A stretch of 15,618 nt of DNA from JBICIG01 sp043101605 (GCA_043101605.1 JBICIG010000101.1:1-15618); one strand, 5' to 3'. Counted from the stretch's first letter, positions 1 to 7,689 are shown. Made by a program: numbers and translations. Notes: generated by a model from the sequence alone, not told the origin.

Positions 1-842
1 CCTGGGGGCTCCTCCTTCCCGCGGCGTTCGTCGTCCCCTGGGTCCGCCGCCGACCCGATCTGGCGCGCGGTCGCGTGCTCTTCTGGAGCGTCGTCGTCCC
101 CGTCTTTGTGCTCTCGCTCGTCCCGCATTCGCGCAGCTACTACCTCCTGCCGATCCTCGTCCCGAGTGTCGTGCTGCTCGCGCGCGGCGTGCTCGACCTG
201 CTCGACAAGGCGATGGCCCAATCCGAGATCGGCTCGCGCTGCGTCGCCGGGCTCTGGACGCTCGCGGTGTTCCCCATCCTCGCCCTGGTCGCCGCGGAGA
301 TCTACCTCCACTCGACCGGCCGAGCCGTCGGCGATCCGACTTCCAAGGCGATCGTCGCCGCGGCCGTGGCACTCATCGTCCTCGCCTCCCTCGTCGCGGT
401 CCTTCGCCTCGGCCGATCCGCGCGTGCCGGCACCCGCGGACAGTCCCGCGCCCGCGCCTACCGGGGCCTGGCCGCGATCGTCGTGACCTGGACCTGGGTC
501 GGGTTCGCCGCCGCGCTCGATCCCTCCCTCTGGAGCAACCGCGACCGCCGCGTCGACGCCTTTGCCACGCTCGTTGCCGAGCGGGCCGCCGCCGGGCTCC
601 CGGTCTACGCCCTCGACTTCAACCGCTCCGACCTGATCTACGAGCTCAACCGCCAGGTGCAGACGCTCCCCGACACCACCACCGTCGAGGACCTCGAGTC
701 CATGCCGCGCGGCCTCCTCGTCACCACGACCGAACGCCTCTACGAACTCGTCGCCCGGGGCTTCCGCGTCGAGTACCGCGAACCGTTCCTGATCGAGGAC
801 GACACCTTCGCCGAAGTGGTCGAACTCGGTCGGGTCCGCTGA
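1..842 (+). CDS. GT39/ArnT-like membrane glycosyltransferase, C-terminal part (5' end outside window)
   Basis: The frame is open from base 3 to a TGA at 840-842, so this is the C-terminal ~279 residues of a larger protein. It shows about six hydrophobic segments, including one beginning VLFWSVVVPVFVLSLVP, then a Tyr-Tyr-Leu-Leu-Pro stretch followed by another membrane helix. After the last helix comes a soluble tail of about 100 residues. The pattern 'basic/Ser residues, Tyr-Tyr-x-x-Pro, next helix' is typical of the C-terminal half of dolichyl-phosphate-mannose mannosyltransferase and ArnT-like enzymes (GT39/GT83), which move a sugar from a polyprenyl-phosphate carrier in the membrane. The catalytic acidic loop would lie in the missing N-terminus, so the substrate cannot be named. 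Another polytopic GT-C protein is possible. An internal GTG at 75 is not a credible start because coding sequence continues upstream. Confidence 0.7.
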   Translation, partial: WGLLLPAAFVVPWVRRRPDLARGRVLFWSVVVPVFVLSLVPHSRSYYLLPILVPSVVLLARGVLDLLDKAMAQSEIGSRCVAGLWTLAVFPILALVAAEIYLHSTGRAVGDPTSKAIVAAAVALIVLASLVAVLRLGRSARAGTRGQSRARAYRGLAAIVVTWTWVGFAAALDPSLWSNRDRRVDAFATLVAERAAAGLPVYALDFNRSDLIYELNRQVQTLPDTTTVEDLESMPRGLLVTTTERLYELVARGFRVEYREPFLIEDDTFAEVVELGRVR

Positions 843-926
843 TCCAACCTCCCGCCGTCGCCCCGCCGCACGCGGCACTTCACCCGCCGCCCCGCCCCCG
901 GCGGATCCCCGACCCGGCGCCCGCCC

Positions 927-932
927 TAGAGT
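927..932 (+). promoter_or_regulatory. Possible -10 element of der (leaderless start)
   Basis: TAGAGT (TAnnnT, as in the sigma70 -10 box TATAAT) ends 7 nt before the der ATG. This would place transcription start at or next to the start codon and would explain the missing Shine-Dalgarno. No convincing -35 box is seen 17 nt upstream. The call rests on position and on a similar hexamer before the GT2 gene. Confidence 0.3.
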
Positions 933-939
933 CCCGACC

Positions 940-2526
940 ATGCCGATCCCGCGTATCGCCATTGTCGGCCGCCCCAATGTGGGCAAGAGCTCCCTGCTCA
1001 ACCTCATCGCCCGCGAGCGCATCTCGATCGTGGACGACGAGCCGGGCGTCACGCGCGATCGCGTCGCGACCATCGTCGAACTCGAGAGCCCCGACAAGCT
1101 CCACCACAAGCCCGCCGAGGTCATCGACACCGGCGGCTTCGGCGTCTATGTCGCCGACGGCAAACGCTACGACGAGATCGGCTCGGACCTCTCCACGCTC
1201 ACCGGCGACATCGAAGCCCAGATCGCCGAAGCCGTCAGCACCGCCGACCTCATCCTCTTCGCGGTCGACTGCCAGGCCGGCATCACCCCCGCCGACGAGG
1301 AGATCGCCCAGCGCCTCCGCGAGCAGCGGCTCGGGGATCGCGCCCGAGGCGACTCGCTCGTGCCGGTCCATGTCGTCGCCACCAAGTGCGACGGGCCCAA
1401 GTGGGAAGCCCACGCGTACGAACTCGCCGCCCTCGGCTTCGGCGAGCCCATGCCCTGCTCGGCGACCACCAAGTACTTCCGCCGAGACATGCTCGATCGG
1501 CTCTACGAGCTCACCCCCGAGTCCGCCGGCGACGACGAGCGATTCACCTCCGCCGACCTCCGCATCGCGATCGTCGGCAAGCGCAACGCCGGCAAGAGCA
1601 CCCTCATCAACACCCTCGCCGGCGAGGAACGCGTCATCGTCAGCGAGATCCCGGGCACCACCCGCGACGCGATCGATGTCCGATTCGATTTCGACGGCAG
1701 GTCCGTCGTCGCGATCGACACCGCCGGGCTGCGCAAGAAGAAGAGCTTCCAGGGCCGACTCGAGCACTTCGCCTTCGACCGCGCCAAGAACGCGATCGAA
1801 CGCTGCGATGTCGTCCTGCTCGTCGTCGACGCGACCGAGCAGATCAGTCAGGTCGATCAGCACCTCGCCCAGCTCGTCCAGGCCGCGTTCAAGCCCTGCG
1901 TCATCGTCGTCAACAAGTGGGACCAGATCGAGGGACGCAAGAACCGCAAGGGCCAGCCCATCGGCCCCGGCGACTTCGAGCCCTACATCCGCGAGGAACT
2001 CAAGGGGCTCGCCGTCTGCCCCATCGCGATCATCAGCGCCAAGCACGGCGTCAACATCCGCGAGACCATCGAGATCGCCTTCGAGCTCCACGAACAGGCC
2101 AGCCAACGCGTCGGTACCGGCGAACTCAACCGACTCGTCGAGGGCATCCTCAACACCCGCGGCCCGTCCAACAAGCTCGGCACCATCGCCAAGGTCTACT
2201 ACGCCGCCCAGGTCACCACCAACCCGCCCACCATCGTGCTGATGGTCAACCGTCCCGACCTGTTCACGCCCAACTACCGCCGATACCTGCTCAACCGCTT
2301 CCGCGAGGAACTCCCCTTCGAGGAGGTCCCCATCCGCCTGTTCATCCGCGGCAAGTCCCGCAAGGACGACGACACCCCCCGCCGCAAGACCCGCCTCCAC
2401 GAGACCGAGTCCCCCGACCGCCGGGGCCCCATCGTCATCGACCTCGCCGACGCCCCCGAGGATCTCTCGATCCACGAACTCCTCCGCGAGATGCCCGACG
2501 AGGCGGACGCGTACTTTGATGAGTGA
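940..2526 (+). CDS. der: Ribosome biogenesis GTPase Der (EngA)
   Basis: Der is an essential GTPase with two tandem G domains and a KH-like domain that acts in large ribosomal subunit assembly. In this 528-residue protein the first G domain has a P-loop at 10-18 (GRPNVGKSS) and DTGG at 63-66. The second has a P-loop at 213-221 (GKRNAGKST), DTAG at 260-263, NKWD at 325-328 and SAK at 366-368. The KH-like domain spans roughly 385-473 and ends at the FIRGKSR motif. Two features are odd. The G4 motif of domain 1 reads TKCD (148-151) instead of NKxD and follows an insert. A charged tail of about 55 residues follows the KH domain, so the protein is longer than the usual 430-490. The ATG at 940 is chosen because the first P-loop follows at the normal distance. 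There is no Shine-Dalgarno; a TAGAGT hexamer ends 7 nt before the ATG. Confidence 0.97.
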   Translation: MPIPRIAIVGRPNVGKSSLLNLIARERISIVDDEPGVTRDRVATIVELESPDKLHHKPAEVIDTGGFGVYVADGKRYDEIGSDLSTLTGDIEAQIAEAVSTADLILFAVDCQAGITPADEEIAQRLREQRLGDRARGDSLVPVHVVATKCDGPKWEAHAYELAALGFGEPMPCSATTKYFRRDMLDRLYELTPESAGDDERFTSADLRIAIVGKRNAGKSTLINTLAGEERVIVSEIPGTTRDAIDVRFDFDGRSVVAIDTAGLRKKKSFQGRLEHFAFDRAKNAIERCDVVLLVVDATEQISQVDQHLAQLVQAAFKPCVIVVNKWDQIEGRKNRKGQPIGPGDFEPYIREELKGLAVCPIAIISAKHGVNIRETIEIAFELHEQASQRVGTGELNRLVEGILNTRGPSNKLGTIAKVYYAAQVTTNPPTIVLMVNRPDLFTPNYRRYLLNRFREELPFEEVPIRLFIRGKSRKDDDTPRRKTRLHETESPDRRGPIVIDLADAPEDLSIHELLREMPDEADAYFDE

Positions 2527-2579
2527 ATGAAGGCGGCCGATTCTCGGTTGCGTTCGCATCGGTTGCCGATGACACTGGC

Positions 2580-3638
2580 ATGATGCGACGAGCTTCGAGG
2601 ATCTCCGCGCTCTCGGTGGCTGTGCTCGCGGCCCCCGCCCTCGCCCAGCCCGTTCCCGACTACGACTTCGACTGGGCGACGATCGGCGATCCGGGCAATC
2701 GGCCGGCCAATGCGCAGGAAGCTCCGTTTCTTCACCCGCCCGCCAGCGATCTCGTCGAGATCGGCGATGTCGATTACGAGTACCGCATGACCCGCACCGA
2801 GGTCACGGTCGGCCAGTGGTTCGAGTTCGTCGATGCGTACTGGCCGCACAACGACGAGCGCATCGACTTGTCGGCTTTCACGAGCTATTGGATCCGGCCG
2901 CAGAATCCCAACCCGGGCCCCGGCGAGGATCCGCAGTACACGCTCGTTCACCCCGATGCCGCCAGCTTCCCGGCGGACATGAGCTGGTACTACGCGGCCA
3001 GGTATGTCAACTGGCTGCACAACGATAAGGTCAACGAGAAGTGGGCCTTCGAAACCGGTGTCTACGACACCTCCACCTTCGGCGGCGTCGACGCGCAGGG
3101 CAACCCGACCGACCAGCACACGCGCAACCCCGACGCCAAGTTCTGGATCCCGAGCATGGATGAGTGGGCCAAGGGCATGTATTGGGATCCCGACAAGCAC
3201 GGCCCGGGTGAAGGCGGCTACTGGCTCCGCCCCGACAGCGGCGACGAGATGCTCATCAGCGCCCCGCCCGACATGGGCGGCGAAACCAACGCGGGCGAGT
3301 ACTTCGTCACGCTCGATCCCGACGAGCGATGGCAGTATTTCTCGGTCGGGCAGTACCCGGATGTTCAGAGCCCCTGGGGACTGCTCGACGGATCCGGAGG
3401 CGTAAGCGAATGGAACGAAGACCGTTCGCCGACGCCGTCGAGCGATGAACGAATCTGGCAGGGGTCATGGTTCCTCCTCGAATTCACCTACCTCAAGGAT
3501 CGGCTCGACAACATTGCGCCTGACCGCCCGACATCCAGCCAACATGGCCTGCGGCTTGCAAGCGCAGTTCCAGCGCCGAATACCTGTGCCCTTTCACTGG
3601 TCTGCCTCGCGTTCACAAGTTCCAGGAGAAAGCGATGA
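2580..3638 (+). CDS. Secreted SUMF1-like protein with PEP-CTERM sorting tail
   Basis: This 352-residue protein begins with a signal peptide (MMRRAS, a hydrophobic stretch, probable cut after Ala-Leu-Ala at 20-22). Its middle follows the formylglycine-generating-enzyme-like (SUMF1) fold in order: EVTVGQWFEFVDAYW at 74-88, SWYYAARYVNWLHN at 135-148, FWIPSMDEWAKG at 188-199 (family form RLPTEAEWEYA), GGVSEWNED at 273-281 (family form GNVWEW), QGSW at 294-297 and HGLRLA at 322-327. The end (330-352) is Val-Pro-Ala-Pro, a hydrophobic run and Ser-Ser-Arg-Arg-Lys-Arg, a PEP-CTERM signal for exosortase processing. The only cysteines are in that tail, so the catalytic cysteine pair of true formylglycine-generating enzyme is absent and a binding or structural role is likelier. 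The frame is open upstream to 2523 (overlapping der), but the ATG at 2580 places the signal peptide at the N-terminus. An adjacent ATG at 2583 is equally possible. Confidence 0.85.
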   Translation: MMRRASRISALSVAVLAAPALAQPVPDYDFDWATIGDPGNRPANAQEAPFLHPPASDLVEIGDVDYEYRMTRTEVTVGQWFEFVDAYWPHNDERIDLSAFTSYWIRPQNPNPGPGEDPQYTLVHPDAASFPADMSWYYAARYVNWLHNDKVNEKWAFETGVYDTSTFGGVDAQGNPTDQHTRNPDAKFWIPSMDEWAKGMYWDPDKHGPGEGGYWLRPDSGDEMLISAPPDMGGETNAGEYFVTLDPDERWQYFSVGQYPDVQSPWGLLDGSGGVSEWNEDRSPTPSSDERIWQGSWFLLEFTYLKDRLDNIAPDRPTSSQHGLRLASAVPAPNTCALSLVCLAFTSSRRKR

Positions 3639-3667
3639 AACGACTCATTCTAGCGACCGTTCTTTGA
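3635..3667 (+). pseudogene. 10-codon remnant or leader ORF with a strong ribosome site
   Basis: AGGAGA at 3624-3629 sits 5 nt before an ATG at 3635 that overlaps the stop codon of the preceding gene as ATGA, the usual arrangement of a coupled operon gene. The product is MKRLILATVL and then a TGA. It looks like the first residues of a signal peptide, and no frame continues as recognisable coding sequence before the convergent gene at 3743. I read it as the start of a lost downstream secreted-protein gene. A functional short peptide cannot be excluded. Confidence 0.4.
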
Positions 3668-3709
3668 ACTAGACGCGCAGCAGACAATCACCGGCCCCCG
3701 CCGATCCCC

Positions 3710-3737
3710 ATTGCCAATTGCCCATTCCCTATTGCCG
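3710..3737. repeat. Four-unit 7-nt tandem repeat (ATTGCCN type)
   Basis: Four consecutive heptamers are seen: ATTGCCA, ATTGCCC, ATTCCCT, ATTGCCG. They lie between two convergent genes, just beyond the stop codon of the minus-strand gene at 3743. The block is AT-richer than its surroundings. It resembles short tandem heptanucleotide repeats that occur between genes in several bacterial groups. No stem-loop or protein-coding role is visible. Confidence 0.65.
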
Positions 3738-3742
3738 AAGCT

Positions 3743-4858
3743 TCACGCCGCCAGACCGAAGTTGTCGTCCGGGTTGTCCTGCGATCCCCACTGATCCTTC
3801 GGCACATGGCGGTGGTGAACATGGATCACCCGCGCCAACTGCTCGGCGAACACATCCGAGATCACCCGCAGCGTGGGCAGCAGGTCCTCGGGGAACTGGC
3901 TCCGCTCGTCGCGGAAGAGTGTCACGACCGCCAGGCACTCGCCGTCGTGTACGCAAGGCACCGCCAGCAGCGTCTGCCCGTCGAGCCAGTGCGATTCATC
4001 GCCCAGCCGGTCTTCCAGCTCGGCATCATTGCAGAGCTGCACGACATCGCGGTCGTGCTCGAATCGGCACGCCAGCACATCGGCCAGTCGATCGAACAGC
4101 ACCTCGGCCGTCTCGCGCGGGCGGTCGTAGTTCACATACGCGCCGAGGCTGAAGTCCCCGGCCGTGTCGGGCAGGTACGCCGCCGCGTTCGTCGGGCCCA
4201 CCTTCGCGAGCACATACTCCATCGCGACCCGCAGCAGCTCCTCGATCTCCAGCTCCCCGCGGATCACGCTGCGGAACTCGCTCGCCAGCGACACGCGATC
4301 GAGCTGCCCCGCCAGGTCGTCGTACGCCGTCGCCAGATCCGAGCAGAGCGCCCCGACCTGTCGGCTGACCTGCTGCCGCGCATCGTTGAGCTTCTTGCAA
4401 AGACGCCGCAGCCGCTCGATCCGGTCGCTCTGGCGGCGCGTCACCGCGGCCTTCTCGATCGAACGCGCCAGCCGCTCGCGCAGCTCGTCCATCCCGATCG
4501 TCGTCGCGATCAGGTCCGCGGCGCCGGCACGCATCGCCACCAGCGCATCATCCAGCGCGATGTGGTCGGCCATGAGAATCGGCACGGGCCCGTCGCCTCG
4601 CTCGGCCCAGCATTCGATCAGCCCGATCGCCGAGTTCCCCGCCAGCGCATCGTGCGCGATCGCAAGGTCAAACGAGCCGCGCTCGCTCGCCACCAGCGCG
4701 TCGGCCGGGCCCCGCTCGATCACGCACCCCAGCCCCAGCCCGTGCAGCAACCGGCGAAGCCGCCGGCAGGTCTCCGCATCCGGAGACACCACCAGCACCC
4801 GCGCCGCGTGCGGGCCCTCCTGGCTCTGGTTGGTTCGGCGTCGCGCCGGTCGGCTCAT
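3743..4858 (-). CDS. Degenerate receiver + coiled coil + GAF domain signalling protein
   Basis: This is a 371-residue cytoplasmic protein. Residues 19-135 follow the receiver fold (ARVLVVSPDAETCRRLRRLL, then FDLAIAH, then PILMADH), but the phosphorylation chemistry is missing. The acidic pair after beta1 reads Ser-Pro, the phospho-acceptor position is His69 with an Asp one place later, and the conserved Lys-Pro is Thr-Thr at 119-120. Residues 140-190 are charged and heptad-like, probably a coiled coil. Residues about 195-345 look like a GAF domain (EIEELLRVAMEYVLAKVG, then LLAVPCVHDGECLAVVTLFR). It is the last gene of the three-gene operon. The ATG at 4858 overlaps the kinase stop codon by one base (TGATG), with GGGAGCGGAG just upstream. 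A GTG at 4861 is an alternative start. The likely role is a ligand-sensing or scaffold partner of the kinase, which is an inference. Confidence 0.75.
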   Translation of the reverse strand: MSRPARRRTNQSQEGPHAARVLVVSPDAETCRRLRRLLHGLGLGCVIERGPADALVASERGSFDLAIAHDALAGNSAIGLIECWAERGDGPVPILMADHIALDDALVAMRAGAADLIATTIGMDELRERLARSIEKAAVTRRQSDRIERLRRLCKKLNDARQQVSRQVGALCSDLATAYDDLAGQLDRVSLASEFRSVIRGELEIEELLRVAMEYVLAKVGPTNAAAYLPDTAGDFSLGAYVNYDRPRETAEVLFDRLADVLACRFEHDRDVVQLCNDAELEDRLGDESHWLDGQTLLAVPCVHDGECLAVVTLFRDERSQFPEDLLPTLRVISDVFAEQLARVIHVHHRHVPKDQWGSQDNPDDNFGLAA

Positions 4859-7047
4859 CACTCCGCTCCCTCGATCGCTCGCAGCCGGATCGTCGCGGTT
4901 GTTCCCGCGCCCGGCTCGCTGACCAGCCCGATCTCCCCGCCGTGCAACTCGATCACCCGGCGGGCCCTGGACAACCCAAGCCCCCGGCTCCGCCCCGCGG
5001 GCTTGTCGCTGAAGAACGGATCGAACGCGTGACTCCGCGTCCGCGGGCTCATTCCCGCTCCGTCATCAACGACCGAGATTGTCAGTCGGCCATCCGCTCC
5101 CGCCGGTTCAGCCCAAATCCGCACCCGCGCCGCATCCGCACTCTCCAGCCCGTTGATCACCAGTTCCGCCAGCGCCGACGACAACAAATCTGCATCTCCC
5201 TCGACGCGCAAACCCGGCCCGATCTCGCCGATCTCCGCTTCGCGCCCCGTCCGATCACCCGCGATCCGCGCCGCCTCGCGCACGATCTGCGCCACTTCCA
5301 CCACCGAAGCCGAAGGCTTCGGCGGATCGGCCAGAAGATTCAGGCTCGAGATCAGGTCCGTCAGGTCCGCCGTCGCCTCCACGATCGCATCGATCGCCCG
5401 TCGGCTTGTCTCGTCGCTCGCACGGCTCGCCAGCAGCTGCGCGCGCCCGGAGATCACCGTCAGCGGGTTGTTCATCTCGTGCGCCGCGCCCGCGGTCATC
5501 TCCCCCAGCCGCGACATCGACTCCACTTCCGCCAGCCGCGACTGCGCCTCGCCCAACGCCCGGTTCGCCTGCGCGAGCTTCTCCCCAAGCCGCCGCGCCC
5601 GGTCCCCCTCGATCGCCGACGACAGCGCCATCGACCACGCCAGCGTCAGCACCCGCATCTCACGCGACACCCCCCACGCGGGCGCGCCGCCCCCCTCGGG
5701 CTCCTCCAGCAGCACCGCCGCCATCGCCCCGGACTCGTCATCCCCCGCCCGCTCTGCGCCCAGCACCGGGATCGCGTTCGCCTGCGCGCGCAGATCCGCC
5801 GCTTCGTCGCGCCCCACGACCACCGGCTCGGTCAGCCGCTCCCCCGCATCGAACCCGAAGAGCTGCGTCGGCTCGTCGGTCCCCCGACGCAGCAGCGCCG
5901 CGACGCAACCGCGCCCCGCCGCCGCCCGCGCCGACCGCGCGATCATCCCCAGCACCCGCGTCGCCGACTGCCCCGGCTCGAGCGCCCCCAGGAACGCCTC
6001 GGCCGCCTTCACCGCACGCTCCAGGCCCTCGGCCGTCCGCGTCCGCGCCGTCAGCAGCGTGTTCAACCGGCCCAGCGATTTGTTCGCCGCGAAGATCGAC
6101 CGCAGCAGCAGCTCCGGGCTCGATTGCTCCCCCAGCCCCATCGCCGAACACCGCTCGGCCGTTGAGCGGTGGATCCGCGGCACCAGCCCATCGACCCGGT
6201 TCGAGCGCAGCCCCGCCTGCTCGATCAACGCATCGACCGTCGGCGGGGCATCGAAGTCCGCCGGCTCGCCCAGGTGCAACTGCCGACAGATCCCCTTCGC
6301 CACCGTCACGATCTGCACCAGTGTCCGGTTCGTCCCCTCGGGCAGCGCCTCGAAGGGCTGGCTGTGCAGCCACATCACCTCGCCCACCGCCTCGGGAAGC
6401 TTCCAGAGCTCCGCCAGCCGCTTGCCCGCCACATGGTGATCGATCCCGAACAGTTCGCGTTCCACCGGCGCGCTCCGGCTGCGCCGCCGATCCGCGAACT
6501 CCAGCACCCGCGCAAAGCTCTTGGGCATCACCAGGTCCAGCACCAACTTCCCGAGGTCGTGCAGCAGACCCGCCACGAACGCCTCGTCCGGACGCACCTT
6601 CAGCTGCGGATGCTCCTCGGCGATCAGCTCCGAGGCGCACGCCACCGCGATCGCGTGCCGCCAGAAGCCCTCGCGATCGAACCGCGCCGTGCCCAGCCCC
6701 GCCAGCTCCCCCGCCAGGCGCTGGTCGGCGTCGCTCGCCGCCTGCTCCATCAGGTCGTAGACGCTCACGCTCAGCACCGCCGAGCGCACCGTCTCGATCC
6801 CCAGCATGATGATCGCCCGGCGCACCGTCGTGATCCGGTCGCCCAACCCCTTGTCGGCGCGCCGGCACAGCCCCAGGATCTTCGCCGTCAGCGACGGATC
6901 CGACTCGATCAGCGTCGTGATCTCGTTGAGATCAAAGTCGTCGGAGTTGCTCGCCGCCAGAAGCCGCGTCGCGATCGGGCTCAGCGTCGGCAGCGTCTCG
7001 ACGCGCTCCAGGATCATCTCGACCCATTGCGAGACCTGCGGCGGCAT
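4858..7047 (-). CDS. HDOD-domain sensor histidine kinase
   Basis: This is a 729-residue soluble protein without membrane segments. Residues ~10-220 form an HDOD domain: it starts VETLPTLSPIATRLL, contains an intact His-Asp pair in LLHDLGK (163-167), and continues HHVAGKRLAELWKLP. Residues ~335-480 look like a divergent GAF-type sensor region. A coiled linker leads to the kinase core: H-box GAAHEMNNPLTVISGRAQLL with His523, N-box ELVINGLESAD with Asn632, G1 VDDGAGM at 660-666, F-box AFDPFFS, and G2 GLGLS at 689-693. All catalytic motifs are intact, so autophosphorylation is expected. HDOD domains usually act as regulatory modules rather than hydrolases. The ATG at 7047 lies 12 nt after the upstream regulator's stop, with GGAGCG in the gap. 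The downstream gene overlaps its stop codon, so the three genes are almost certainly co-transcribed. Confidence 0.92.
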   Translation of the reverse strand: MPPQVSQWVEMILERVETLPTLSPIATRLLAASNSDDFDLNEITTLIESDPSLTAKILGLCRRADKGLGDRITTVRRAIIMLGIETVRSAVLSVSVYDLMEQAASDADQRLAGELAGLGTARFDREGFWRHAIAVACASELIAEEHPQLKVRPDEAFVAGLLHDLGKLVLDLVMPKSFARVLEFADRRRSRSAPVERELFGIDHHVAGKRLAELWKLPEAVGEVMWLHSQPFEALPEGTNRTLVQIVTVAKGICRQLHLGEPADFDAPPTVDALIEQAGLRSNRVDGLVPRIHRSTAERCSAMGLGEQSSPELLLRSIFAANKSLGRLNTLLTARTRTAEGLERAVKAAEAFLGALEPGQSATRVLGMIARSARAAAGRGCVAALLRRGTDEPTQLFGFDAGERLTEPVVVGRDEAADLRAQANAIPVLGAERAGDDESGAMAAVLLEEPEGGGAPAWGVSREMRVLTLAWSMALSSAIEGDRARRLGEKLAQANRALGEAQSRLAEVESMSRLGEMTAGAAHEMNNPLTVISGRAQLLASRASDETSRRAIDAIVEATADLTDLISSLNLLADPPKPSASVVEVAQIVREAARIAGDRTGREAEIGEIGPGLRVEGDADLLSSALAELVINGLESADAARVRIWAEPAGADGRLTISVVDDGAGMSPRTRSHAFDPFFSDKPAGRSRGLGLSRARRVIELHGGEIGLVSEPGAGTTATIRLRAIEGAE

Positions 7048-7059
7048 GGAACGCTCCGA

Positions 7060-7689
7060 TCAGTCCTGCGCGGGCTCCCGCGCCTCCACCCCCGCCAGCG
7101 ATTCGATCGTCCGCATCAGCTCGCTCACCTGGAACGGCTTCTTCACGAACGCGTCCGCACCCGCATCCAGCAAGCCCTTGATCTCGTCCCGGTTCACCAC
7201 CCCGCTCACGAACACGATCTTCGTCTCGCGGAGATCCTCCTTGGCGCGCACACGCTCGCACACCACATTCCCGTTGATGTCCGGCAGCATGTAGTCCAGG
7301 ATCATCACATGCGGGCGGAAGCTCTCGGTCAGCAGACCCGCGTCGTACCCCGTCCCCGCCGTCTCGACCTCGAACCGCTCGTCCCCCGCGAACAGGTCCT
7401 CGAACAGCTCCACGATCTGCGGGTCGTCATCCACCACCAGCACCCGCTTCCGCGCCGACTCGATCGCATCGGTCGGGATCTCGTTGGCCTGCATGAATCG
7501 GATCAGCTCGTCCCGCGGGATCCGCCGGAACTTCGAGCCCGGCACGCGGAAGCCCTGCAGCCGACCGCTGTCGAAACAACGGATGATCGTCTGCTGGCTC
7601 ACCTTGCACACCTGCGCCGCCTCGCCGGTCGTGAAGATCTTCTTCTCCGACCAGTCCGTCGTGCCGTTCCGTCGGCTGCCGTCGCTCAT
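7060..7689 (-). CDS. Response regulator: excisionase/MerR-type HTH + receiver domain
   Basis: This is a 209-residue protein with the reverse of the usual domain order. Residues 17-70 form a small winged-helix DNA-binding domain of the excisionase/BldC type (TTGEAAQVCKVSQQTIIR, then FRVPGSKFRRIPRDEL). Residues 81-200 are a complete receiver: Asp87/Asp88 after beta1, phospho-acceptor Asp132 in MILDYMLPD, Ser162, and Lys184 in VKKPF. It is probably the output partner of the HDOD kinase encoded 12 nt downstream, acting as a phosphorylation-controlled transcription factor. The ATG at 7689 is preferred because AAGGGG lies about 8 nt upstream and the domain begins soon after. The open frame continues to 7749 but the extra residues match nothing. 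It heads the operon. Confidence 0.9.
   Translation of the reverse strand: MSDGSRRNGTTDWSEKKIFTTGEAAQVCKVSQQTIIRCFDSGRLQGFRVPGSKFRRIPRDELIRFMQANEIPTDAIESARKRVLVVDDDPQIVELFEDLFAGDERFEVETAGTGYDAGLLTESFRPHVMILDYMLPDINGNVVCERVRAKEDLRETKIVFVSGVVNRDEIKGLLDAGADAFVKKPFQVSELMRTIESLAGVEAREPAQD

Noticed and set aside
884..904. CCGCC/GGCGG inverted repeat between the first two genes
   Set aside because: Short, C-rich and without a T-run; expected by chance at this base composition, so not called a terminator.
880..2559. A 559-residue open frame on the minus strand opposite der
   Set aside because: It is a shadow of der produced by strong third-position GC bias; the translation is a low-complexity Gly/Asp/Val/Leu string without domains, while the plus strand has a full GTPase.
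4942..6165. Long plus-strand frames (several of 400-600 codons) opposite the signalling operon
   Set aside because: They are Arg/Pro/Ser-rich low-complexity translations typical of shadows in GC-rich DNA; the minus-strand frames show clear kinase and receiver motifs.
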